This document shows, piece after piece, positions 1 through 6,749 of a stretch of 7,542 nt of DNA. This stretch comes from DATLHO01 sp035539855 (GTDB taxonomy: Bacteria; Bacteroidota; Ignavibacteria; OLB7). The notes beneath the pieces are model-generated. The model did no database searches and was not told the DNA's origin. It saw only the letters and a program-made list of their open reading frames with translations. The translations under genes and the position numbers were made by a program. Positions within the stretch are counted from its first letter, which is position 1. Every line of letters begins with the position of its first letter. Where the stretch lies: the NCBI GenBank assembly GCA_035539855.1, contig DATLHO010000087.1:1-7542 (forward strand), read 5' to 3'.

Positions 1-181
1 GCGGGCCATTCGCGCATTCAAGCCGCTGGCGGGCATCGCATTGAGCGGGTTCGGCATGGAGGACGACATCCGCCGCAGCCACGAGGCGGGCTTCAGCGAG
101 CACCTGATCAAGCCGGTGAACTTCCAGGCGCTGCAGGATGCCATCCAGCGCGTGCTCGACAAGCGCTCGGCCAGCGTCTAG
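1..181 (+). CDS. C-terminal end of a receiver domain (5' partial), probably a hybrid histidine kinase
   Basis: Reading from base 2, 59 codons run to a TAG at 179-181; the start lies outside the window. The peptide is the last third of a CheY-like receiver. It has the beta4 segment IALSGFG, whose Ser (bases 44-46) is the conserved Ser/Thr switch residue, and then EHLIKPV, whose Lys (110-112) is the conserved receiver lysine. The helix-5 region and a short KRSASV tail end the protein. The phosphoacceptor Asp would lie upstream and is not visible. From the Pro at base 23 to the Asp at 158-160, 32 of 46 residues match the end of the kinase at 4471-6348, so the two are clear paralogues. By that likeness the full protein is probably a GAF/HisKA/HATPase/receiver hybrid kinase, but a stand-alone response regulator is possible. 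The receiver call is firm; the full architecture is inferred. Confidence 0.85.
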   Translation, partial: RAIRAFKPLAGIALSGFGMEDDIRRSHEAGFSEHLIKPVNFQALQDAIQRVLDKRSASV

Positions 182-327
182 GCGCGCGTGGCCAGCCGTC
201 CGGTTGCGGTGCGCACGATTTTTCGACACATTCGACCGGGCCAGAGCATCCTCCATCGAAACGCAGTGGGACCGTTCTGAAACGAGGATCCGAGCAGTCG
301 CGGGCGCATTCAGCCGGTGACGATGAC
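182..327 (+). promoter_or_regulatory. Intergenic gap upstream of the membrane kinase, possible regulatory region
   Basis: This 146-base gap separates the receiver tail from the large kinase. It contains an 8-base perfect palindrome GTGCGCAC at 209-216 followed by GATTTTTC, the most AT-rich spot nearby. A weak stem (193-197 with 202-206, including a G-U pair) precedes it. Neither makes a convincing intrinsic terminator. A TTGCGG at 204-209 has no good -10 partner at 17 bases (CACATT), so no sigma70-type promoter is claimed. GAGGA at 284-288 is about 40 bases from the ATG, too far to act as its ribosome binding site. The gap is the only plausible place in the window's left part for a promoter serving the downstream genes, but that is inference from position. 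Confidence 0.25.
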
Positions 328-3300
328 ATGGTGACAACACCTCGATCGAGCGCCGTGCGCTACGCGATCGCGATCGCGGCCATCGCCGCGTGCGTGCTCG
401 TGCAGATGGCGACGTGGCCGCTGCTCGAGCCCACCCCGTATCAGGTCTTCTATCTCGCCGTCGGCGTCATCGCGTGGCGGTACGGCTCGGGTCCGGCGCT
501 CCTCGCGATCGCACTCGGACTGCTGTCGGTCGACTACCTGTTCCATCCCCCGCTCTATCGACTGGACTTCGGCGTCGAGGCGATCGGTCCCGTCCTGTTC
601 TCGACGCTCGCCGCGCTGACGATCGCGCGGCTGGGGGCGATCTCGCACCGCACGCGCGAAGAGCTCACCGAGGCCCACGACGCACTCGAGCAACGCGTGC
701 ACGAGCGCACGCTGGAGCTCGAGCGCAAGAACGCCGAGCTGCTGCGCGAGAACACCGAGCGCGAGCGCGCGCAGGAGGCGCTCAGGCGCAGCGAGCGTCA
801 CTCCAGGCTCATCAACGAGAACGCCCTCGACGTCATCACGATCCTCGGTCCCGACGGATCGATCCTCTACGCCAGCCAGTCGGTCGAGCGCGTGCTCGGC
901 TATCGCGCCGACGAGCTCGTCGGCACCAACGCTTTCGAACGAGTTCATGCCGAGGACCTCGCCGGGGTCACCGAGGTCTTCTCGATGGCCATCGAGCAGT
1001 TGGGAACGACCCGCAGCGTGCAGCTCCGCTTCCGCCACATGGACGGATCGTGGCGCGTGCTCGAGGTCGTCGGTCGCAATCTGCTCGATGACCCGGTCGT
1101 CGCCGGCGTCCTTCTCTCCTCCCGCGACGTGACCGATCGGTGGGAGGCCGAGCGCAGCCTTCAGCAGCAGCAGGAGTTCCTCAGCGCGGTGCTGGAGAAC
1201 GCCCAGGACGCGATCGTGGCCTTCGACGCCGAGGGCCGGCTGACGTTCTTCAACCGCGCCGCGCGCGACATCTATCCGTCGGCTCGGCTGTCGATTCCGG
1301 TGCAGGAGTGGATCGGCGAATACGAGACCTACGACGCCGACGGTGTGGCGCGACTGGAGACCGCGCAGATCCCGCTGGTGCGCGCGGTGCACGGCGAGCA
1401 GTTCCGCGACGTCGGCATGACGATCCACGGCGCCGACGGCGAGGCGCATACGCTGCTGGCCAGCGGCAGGCCGATCAACGACCTGTCGGGCCGCCGCCTC
1501 GGCGCGGTCGTGGTCGCGCACGATATCACCGAGCTGCAGCGGGCCGAGCGCGAGCGCGAGAAGCGCATCCTCGAGCAGACCGCCCGGCGAGCGGGTGAGG
1601 AGCAGCAGCGGCGGCTGGAGTTTCTCGTGAGCGCCGGCGCGACGCTCGGCGAGTCGCTCGAGTTCGAGCGCACGCTCAGCAGCGTCGCGCGTCTGGCCGT
1701 CGGCGTTCTGGCCGACTGGTGCGTCGTCGACGTGCTCGACGAGAGCGGCACGCCGCAGCGCATCGCGGTGCGTCATGTCGACCCCGAGCGCGAGACGCTC
1801 GCGCGGGAGCTGATGCGGTTCCCTCCGGATCCGGCGAAGTCCCTCGGTGTGCCGAAGGTCCTGCGCAGCGGCGTGCCGGAGCTGATCGAGGACGTGACCG
1901 AAGAGTTCCTGAGCACGGCGGCGCGGAGCCCCGAGCACCATTCGATCGTCGAGCGGCTCGGCACGCGATCGGCGATGTTCGTGCCGCTGGTGGCGCACGA
2001 GCGCGTCGTCGGCGCGATCAGCTTCTTCCGCTCCGGCGACCGACGCTACGATGAGGCCGACCTGGCGCTCGCGCTCGAGCTTGCCCGGCGCTGCGCCCAC
2101 GCGATCGAGAGCGCGCGGCTGTACCAATCCGAGCGCCGAACGCGCGCGCTTGCCGAGCGGGCGGCCGAGCGGACGGCACAGCTTCAGAGCATCACCGCCG
2201 CCTTCGGCGAGGCGCTGACGACGCAGCAGGTCGCAGACGTCATGATCGATCTCGGCCTGCCGATCGTCGGCGGCGCGGCGGGATCGCTCGCGATCATCGC
2301 CGACTCGGGGCACGAGCTCGAGATCGTCCGATCCGCCGGCTACCCCACAGCCGCGCTGCTGCGATGGACGCGGTTCTCGATCGACACGCCCGTGCCCATC
2401 GCCGAGGCGGTCGGCACGGGCACTCCCCTGTTCATCGTCTCGCGCGAGGAGCTCGCCGCGGCCTATCCGCATCTCGAGAGCATCATCGAGACTCCCCACG
2501 AGGGCTGGGCCGCCGTGCCACTGTTCGCCGAGGAGCGCATCATCGGCGCGGTCGGCATCAGCTTCGACGACCCGACCGGCGTCGTGTTCGAGCCGGAGAA
2601 CCGGCAGATGATCCTCGCGCTCGCGCGGCAGTGCGGCCAGGCTCTCGATCGGGCGCGGCTGTACGAGGCCGAGCGGCGCGCGCGGGCCGAGGCGGAACAG
2701 GCCCGTCGCTCGCTCGGGGCGATCGCGGAGGCCAGCGCCGTTCTCTCGGCCCAGCTCGACTTCCACGCGACGCTCCGCAGCATCGCGCGGCTCGCCGTTC
2801 CGATGCTCGCCGACACGTGCGTCGTCGACGTGCTCGAGCCGGAGGGAACGATGCGGCGCGTTGCCGTCGCCGGCGCGAATCATCGGACCGAGCAGTTGCT
2901 CGTCGAGATGATGAAGCGCTATCCGACCGGCTCGCGCGAGTCGCTGCGCTACGAGGTGCTCGACACCGGTCGGCCGATCCTCGTCGCCGAAACCGACGAG
3001 AACTGGATCCGCCGCGTCGCCGTCGACGAGGGACACGCGTCGATGCTCCGGGAGCTTGGTCAGCGCTCGTACCTGTATCTTCCGCTGCGCGCCCGCGGAC
3101 GCACCTTCGGCGCGATGGGCCTGGCCTCGCTCGACGGCCGTCGACGCTTCGACGAGGGAGACATCCCCTCGAGCCAGGAGATCGCGCTGCGCGCGGCCGT
3201 CGCGCTTGACAACGCGCGACTGTACGAGGAGGCGAACGAGGCCAACCGTGCGAAGGATGAGTTCCTCGCGACGGTGTCGCACGAGGTTCGCACGCCTCTC

Positions 3301-4392
3301 AACGCGATCCTCGGATGGTCGCAGATGCTGCGCGAGGGAACGCTCGACGAGGCCACCGCGTCGCACGCGGTCGAGGCGATCGAGCGCAATGCTCGCGTGC
3401 AGGCGCAGATCATCGAGGACATTCTCGACATCTCGCGGGTGATCGCCGGCAAGCTCCGGCTCGAGCCTCGGCGCATCGAGATCGCCCCAGTCGTCGCGGC
3501 CGCGCTCGACGCCGTCCGCCCATCGGCCGACACCGCGTCGGTCGCGCTCTCGGCCGACGTGCCGGCGGGCCTTCCCTCCCTCGTGGCCGACCCGGGCCGC
3601 CTGCAGCAGGTGCTCTGGAACCTCCTGCTCAACGCCGTCAAATTCACGCCCGCCGGCGGCGCGGTCACACTCGGAGTTCGAACCACCTCGACCGAGGTGG
3701 AGTTCACGGTCACCGACACTGGGGCCGGGATCGATCCGGAGTTTCTTCCATTCGTCTTCGAGCGTTTCCGTCAGGCCGAAGGCGGCAGCGGACGGCGACA
3801 CGGCGGCCTCGGGTTGGGCCTCGCAATCGTCCGCGCAATTGTCCAGACGCACGGCGGCACCGTCGCTGCGGCAAGCGAGGGATTGGGCCGCGGCTCGAGC
3901 TTCACGGTGCGGCTTCCGCTGCCGGCCCGCGAGCTTGCCACCGGCGCGCGCGAGGCGATCGCCGGCGAGCCGGCAAGCATCGACGAGTCGCGGGCGCTGC
4001 TCGGACTGCGCATCGTCATCGTCGACGACGAGGCCGACGCGCGCGATCTGCTGACGCTCACGCTGACGCGCAACGGTGCCGAGGTGCGCTGCGCGGGGTG
4101 CGCCTCCGACGCGCTGGCGATCATCGAGGAGTGGCATCCCGATCTGCTCGTCAGCGACCTCGCGATGCCGGTCGAGGATGGCTTTTCACTGGTCGAGCGC
4201 CTTCGCGGGCTCTCGAGCGACAACGGTGGGACGATGCCTGCGATCGCCCTCACCGCGTATGCGCGCCTGGAGGATCGTGAGCGGGCGATCGCCGCGGGCT
4301 TCCAGGAGCATCTCGCCAAACCGGTCGACCCTCAGCGACTGGTACGGGTACTGGCGTCGCTGGCCGGCCGCCCGAGCGAGTACGATGCGTAA
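328..4392 (+). CDS. Membrane-anchored hybrid histidine kinase (DUF4118-PAS-PAS-GAF-GAF-GAF-HisKA-HATPase-REC)
   Basis: A 1354-residue sensor kinase that should autophosphorylate a His and pass the phosphate to its own receiver. Residues about 12-33, 41-55, 56-72 and 85-104 form four hydrophobic segments resembling the DUF4118/KdpD membrane module; a charged coiled coil follows (106-150). Two PAS domains lie at about 156-271 and 280-403, and three GAF domains at about 430-600, 615-780 and 793-966. HisKA has SHEVRTPL with phospho-His H985 and the ExxT motif (E986, T989). The ATPase has N-box N1098/N1102, G1 DTGAG at 1130-1134 and GGLGLGL at 1159-1165. The receiver has D1233/D1234, phospho-Asp D1277, T1309 and K1331. 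All key catalytic residues are present. ATG 328 is the first start in this frame after the preceding gene; no strong Shine-Dalgarno is seen. The signal sensed is unknown: no heme, bilin or flavin ligand motif was recognised. GAF1 and GAF3 are internal duplicates. There is no DNA-binding output domain. Confidence 0.95.
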   Translation: MVTTPRSSAVRYAIAIAAIAACVLVQMATWPLLEPTPYQVFYLAVGVIAWRYGSGPALLAIALGLLSVDYLFHPPLYRLDFGVEAIGPVLFSTLAALTIARLGAISHRTREELTEAHDALEQRVHERTLELERKNAELLRENTERERAQEALRRSERHSRLINENALDVITILGPDGSILYASQSVERVLGYRADELVGTNAFERVHAEDLAGVTEVFSMAIEQLGTTRSVQLRFRHMDGSWRVLEVVGRNLLDDPVVAGVLLSSRDVTDRWEAERSLQQQQEFLSAVLENAQDAIVAFDAEGRLTFFNRAARDIYPSARLSIPVQEWIGEYETYDADGVARLETAQIPLVRAVHGEQFRDVGMTIHGADGEAHTLLASGRPINDLSGRRLGAVVVAHDITELQRAEREREKRILEQTARRAGEEQQRRLEFLVSAGATLGESLEFERTLSSVARLAVGVLADWCVVDVLDESGTPQRIAVRHVDPERETLARELMRFPPDPAKSLGVPKVLRSGVPELIEDVTEEFLSTAARSPEHHSIVERLGTRSAMFVPLVAHERVVGAISFFRSGDRRYDEADLALALELARRCAHAIESARLYQSERRTRALAERAAERTAQLQSITAAFGEALTTQQVADVMIDLGLPIVGGAAGSLAIIADSGHELEIVRSAGYPTAALLRWTRFSIDTPVPIAEAVGTGTPLFIVSREELAAAYPHLESIIETPHEGWAAVPLFAEERIIGAVGISFDDPTGVVFEPENRQMILALARQCGQALDRARLYEAERRARAEAEQARRSLGAIAEASAVLSAQLDFHATLRSIARLAVPMLADTCVVDVLEPEGTMRRVAVAGANHRTEQLLVEMMKRYPTGSRESLRYEVLDTGRPILVAETDENWIRRVAVDEGHASMLRELGQRSYLYLPLRARGRTFGAMGLASLDGRRRFDEGDIPSSQEIALRAAVALDNARLYEEANEANRAKDEFLATVSHEVRTPLNAILGWSQMLREGTLDEATASHAVEAIERNARVQAQIIEDILDISRVIAGKLRLEPRRIEIAPVVAAALDAVRPSADTASVALSADVPAGLPSLVADPGRLQQVLWNLLLNAVKFTPAGGAVTLGVRTTSTEVEFTVTDTGAGIDPEFLPFVFERFRQAEGGSGRRHGGLGLGLAIVRAIVQTHGGTVAAASEGLGRGSSFTVRLPLPARELATGAREAIAGEPASIDESRALLGLRIVIVDDEADARDLLTLTLTRNGAEVRCAGCASDALAIIEEWHPDLLVSDLAMPVEDGFSLVERLRGLSSDNGGTMPAIALTAYARLEDRERAIAAGFQEHLAKPVDPQRLVRVLASLAGRPSEYDA
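1719..1739 (+). repeat. Direct repeat, copy 1, inside the GAF1 coding region
   Basis: These 21 bases are identical to 2817-2837 and in the same reading frame. They encode most of the CVVDVL core beta strand of the first GAF domain of the membrane kinase. The repeat is a conserved remnant of an internal domain duplication (GAF1/GAF3) rather than a mobile or regulatory repeat. Confidence 0.8.
2817..2837 (+). repeat. Direct repeat, copy 2, inside the GAF3 coding region
   Basis: Identical to 1719-1739, about 1.1 kb upstream, encoding the equivalent CVVDVL strand in the third GAF domain. The surrounding proteins also align: residues 444-481 and 810-847 share 24 of 38 positions. Confidence 0.8.
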
Positions 4393-4395
4393 CGA

Positions 4396-4412
4396 CGGGG
4401 TCGAACACCCCG
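4396..4412 (+). repeat. Perfect 6-bp inverted repeat (hairpin) just after the kinase stop codon
   Basis: CGGGGT at 4396-4401 and its exact complement ACCCCG at 4407-4412 enclose a 5-base loop, CGAAC. The hairpin starts 3 bases after the TAA at 4390-4392 and lies in the 78-base gap before the next kinase. No T run follows, so it does not meet the usual form of an intrinsic terminator. It could slow 3' exonucleases, adjust expression between the two kinase genes, or be chance in GC-rich DNA. The stem is directly visible; a role is speculation. Confidence 0.4.
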
Positions 4413-4470
4413 AGCAGATCCGCCCGACAACGATCGTCGCCGGACCTCCCGGCGCACGAGACAAGCACGG

Positions 4471-6348
4471 ATGAGAGTTGCCCTCGTATTGATACCCGAA
4501 AGCGCCGGCGATCCGGCGGCCGCCCAGCACCTCGCCGCGATGGCGAGCGACGCGGGGTGGTCGCTCGTCGTCGCCGATGATCCGGACGCGGCCATGGCGC
4601 GCCTGCGCGAGGTCGCCTCGCTCAACGGCGCCGGCGCGAGCGGCAGTGTCGCGAGCGGCGAGCTGCGAATGCACGGCGAGCGGCTCGAGCTGCTCAATGA
4701 GGTCGGTCGCGCACTGTCGGCCGAGCTCGACCTGCGCAAGCTCGTCCAGACGGTCACCGACGCCGCGACGCGGCTCTGCGGCGCAGCGTACGGCTCGTTC
4801 TTCTTCAATGGCCGCGAGGAGGACCTGCCCGGCTACAGCCTGTTCGCGCTCTCGGGCGCGCATCGCGACGCGTTCACGCACATGCCGATGCCGCGAGCGA
4901 CGGAGCTGTTCGCGCCGACGTATCGGGGCGAGTCGTCGGTGCGCATCGACGACGTGACGAAGGACCCGCGTTACGGGCTGAGCTCGCCGTACTACGGCCT
5001 GCCGCCCGGGCATGTGCCGGTGACGAGCTACCTGGCCGTCCCGGTCGTTTCGCGCAGCGGCGAGGTGATCGGCGGACTGTTCTTCGGTCACCCGGAGCCC
5101 GGCGTGTTCACCGCTCTCGACGAGCGCATCGTCGTCTCGCTCGCTGCGCAGGCGGCGATCGCGATGGACAATGCCCGACTGTACCGGGCGATGCAGCAGG
5201 AGATCGAGGAGCGGCGGCGGGCACAGGAGGAGATGATGTCCGCGCGTGACGAGGCCGAGGCGGCCAGCCGCGCGAAGGATCAGTTTCTCGCGGTCCTCTC
5301 GCACGAGCTGCGCACGCCGTTGACGCCCGTGCTCGCGGTGACGCAGGTGCTCGAGAACGACGATCGTGTCACCGCCGACCAGCGGCCGCTCATCGAGATG
5401 ATCCGTCGCAATATCGAGCTCGAGGCGCGCCTGATCGACGACCTGCTCGACCTGACACGCATTTCGAAGGGCAAGATCTCGCTGAGCTTCGAGACGGTCG
5501 ACATCCACCGCCTCATCAACTCCGTCGCGGCAATTCTGCGCTCGGACGTCGCGGGAAAGCAGCTCGAGCTCTCGGTCGACCTGCAGGCGCGCGATCACCA
5601 CATCCGCGCCGATTCCGCGCGCATGCAGCAGGTGCTCTGGAACCTCGTCAAGAACGCGATCAAGTTCACGCCCGAGGGTGGGCGCATCGTCGTGCGCACC
5701 CGCAATGATCGACCGGGACACATCCGCATCGAGGTCATCGACAACGGCATAGGGATCGATCCCGCTACGATGCCGCGCATCTTCAGCGCGTTCGACCAGG
5801 GCACCGTCGACATGCGCCGCTACGGTGGTCTCGGCCTCGGGCTCTCGATCAGCCGATCGCTCGTCGAGATGCACGGCGGCACGCTCAGCGCGGAGAGCGC
5901 CGGATCCGGTCTCGGCGCAACGTTTGCCATGGAGATCGACACCGTGGTCCGCCTGCGCGTCGACAGCGGCGTCGCGGCGGCAGACGGGCTGCGGCGAGCA
6001 GTCCGCGTGCTCATCGTCGATGATCACATCGAGACCAGCAAGGTGATGAAGCTCCTGCTCGAGCGCCGTGGCTACGTCGTGCAGGCCGCATATACACTGC
6101 ACGACGCTCTCGAGGCGACGAGAACCAGCGACTTCGATCTACTCATCAGCGACATCGGCCTGCCCGACGGCAGCGGCCTCGAGCTCATGCGTGCGCTCGC
6201 CGATCGACCCATCCGCGGTATCGCCCTGAGCGGCTTCGGCATGGATGAAGACATCGCTCGTAGCAAGGACGCCGGATTCGTCGAGCACCTGATCAAACCG
6301 GTGAGCTTTCAATCGCTTCAGGAGACGATCGGTCGAGTCCTCGGATGA
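4471..6348 (+). CDS. Soluble hybrid histidine kinase (GAF-HisKA-HATPase-REC)
   Basis: A 625-residue cytoplasmic hybrid kinase; no signal peptide or membrane helix is seen. Residues 1-50 look like the first beta-alpha-beta-alpha units of a receiver but lack the strand with the phospho-Asp. One GAF domain spans about 72-238, with the run MPMPRATELFAP and the motif VVSRSGEVIGGLFFGHPEPG of a GAF subtype common in bacterial kinases. A coiled coil (239-270) leads to HisKA with SHELRTPL, phospho-His H278, E279 and T282. The ATPase has N391/N395, DNGIG at 424-428 and GGLGLGL at 452-458. The C-terminal receiver has D517/D518, phospho-Asp D561, S587 and K609, so it should be active. The ATG at 4471 follows a 78-base gap and has no strong ribosome binding site, so co-transcription with the upstream kinase is plausible. 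Its receiver resembles the protein cut off at the left edge much more than that of its immediate neighbour. The ligand of the GAF domain is unknown. Confidence 0.95.
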   Translation: MRVALVLIPESAGDPAAAQHLAAMASDAGWSLVVADDPDAAMARLREVASLNGAGASGSVASGELRMHGERLELLNEVGRALSAELDLRKLVQTVTDAATRLCGAAYGSFFFNGREEDLPGYSLFALSGAHRDAFTHMPMPRATELFAPTYRGESSVRIDDVTKDPRYGLSSPYYGLPPGHVPVTSYLAVPVVSRSGEVIGGLFFGHPEPGVFTALDERIVVSLAAQAAIAMDNARLYRAMQQEIEERRRAQEEMMSARDEAEAASRAKDQFLAVLSHELRTPLTPVLAVTQVLENDDRVTADQRPLIEMIRRNIELEARLIDDLLDLTRISKGKISLSFETVDIHRLINSVAAILRSDVAGKQLELSVDLQARDHHIRADSARMQQVLWNLVKNAIKFTPEGGRIVVRTRNDRPGHIRIEVIDNGIGIDPATMPRIFSAFDQGTVDMRRYGGLGLGLSISRSLVEMHGGTLSAESAGSGLGATFAMEIDTVVRLRVDSGVAAADGLRRAVRVLIVDDHIETSKVMKLLLERRGYVVQAAYTLHDALEATRTSDFDLLISDIGLPDGSGLELMRALADRPIRGIALSGFGMDEDIARSKDAGFVEHLIKPVSFQSLQETIGRVLG

Positions 6349-6411
6349 CAGACCGTGTCGAGGCGACCACCCGATCGTCGCGCCACGGCCGGTTGACGGC
6401 TATCCATCGTC

Positions 6412-6418
6412 GAGAGGA
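6412..6418 (+). promoter_or_regulatory. Ribosome binding site that decides the start of the ABM gene
   Basis: GAGAGGA at 6412-6418 lies 5 bases (from the last G at 6417) before the ATG at 6423, a good Shine-Dalgarno match and spacing. The alternative in-frame ATG at 6345, which overlaps the kinase stop as ATGA, has no comparable site and would add 26 residues that are Arg-rich and unlike the family. This supports 6423 as the start. Confidence 0.7.
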
Positions 6419-6422
6419 CGAC

Positions 6423-6749
6423 ATGAGCATCGAGACAGAGAGACAGCAGGCCGTCGTGGTCGTCAGCCGTTTCGCCGTCGCCAATGGTATGACCGCGGAG
6501 GTTCGCGAGGCATTCCGCAGCCGTCCGCACCTTGTCGACGACGCGGAGGGATTTCTCCGCATGGAGGTCATCAGCCCGCAGGACAGGCCGGAGGAGATCT
6601 GGCTGATGACCTGGTGGCGAAGCGAGCAGGACTATCGGGTCTGGCATCGCGGCCACAGCTATCGCGCATCGCACTCGGGCATGCCCAAAGGGCTGCGCCT
6701 CGACCCACGCTCGACCGAGATCCGGATCTTCGATCATGTCTGTTCCTGA
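6423..6749 (+). CDS. ABM-fold (antibiotic biosynthesis monooxygenase / heme-degrading monooxygenase-like) protein
   Basis: A 108-residue protein with the pattern of the ABM dimeric alpha-beta barrel. An N-terminal strand (VVVVSRFAV, 11-19) is followed by a helix (24-34), the GFLRMEV strand (43-49), EEIWLMTWW (57-65), and a helix carrying W74 and H84. It ends with IRIFDHV (100-106). The Trp-x9-His spacing matches the catalytic pair of IsdG-type heme oxygenases (W67/H77 in IsdG), but the Asn that precedes Arg-Leu in IsdG is Ser15 here (S-R-F). Heme degradation is therefore possible but not shown; a quinone- or polyketide-type substrate, or a sensory role, is equally open. The 108-residue length is normal for the family. 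An upstream in-frame ATG at 6345 would overlap the kinase stop by 4 bases, but the ribosome binding site favours 6423. The stop lies inside the next gene (14-base overlap), which suggests translational coupling with the cobalamin protein. The 74-base gap before it shows only weak stems. Confidence 0.8.
   Translation: MSIETERQQAVVVVSRFAVANGMTAEVREAFRSRPHLVDDAEGFLRMEVISPQDRPEEIWLMTWWRSEQDYRVWHRGHSYRASHSGMPKGLRLDPRSTEIRIFDHVCS

Noticed and set aside
182..232. Possible intrinsic terminator and sigma70 promoter in the first gap
   Set aside because: The stem before the T run is short, includes a G-U pair and is not adjacent to the T run. TTGCGG at 204-209 lacks a -10 match at the right distance.
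138..320. 60-codon + strand frame across the first gap
   Set aside because: Overlaps the receiver tail in another frame, has no ribosome binding site and an Arg/Ala/Ser-rich product typical of non-coding GC-rich frames.
364..377. Overlapping GCGATCGC octamers resembling the cyanobacterial HIP1 element
   Set aside because: They arise from Ala-Ile-Ala-Ile codons in a membrane helix of a GC-rich gene and are not notably enriched elsewhere; no basis for calling a cyanobacterial element.
310..4137. 1275-codon open frame on the minus strand opposite the membrane kinase
   Set aside because: The product is Arg-, Asp- and His-rich with no recognisable domain, and the + strand frame encodes a complete kinase with all catalytic motifs. 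Long antisense frames are expected in GC-rich genes with strong third-position GC.
4741..5184. Bilin-binding (phytochrome-type) GAF in the second kinase
   Set aside because: No PAS-GAF-PHY order and no recognisable chromophore Cys or DIP motif; the sequence fits a common kinase GAF subtype of unknown ligand.
4186..6102. 638-codon open frame on the minus strand opposite the second kinase
   Set aside because: Same reasoning: low-complexity charged product, no domain, and it crosses two real genes and their gap. Shadow of GC-rich coding.
6353..6388. Nested stems (CCGTG/CACGG and GCGAC/GTCGC) in the gap before the ABM gene
   Set aside because: Both are only 5 bp with an unpaired interior, well within chance for GC-rich DNA, and there is no T run.
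6393..6398. TTGACG resembling a -35 box before the ABM gene
   Set aside because: No -10 hexamer follows at suitable spacing, and transcription would start inside or beyond the ribosome binding site.
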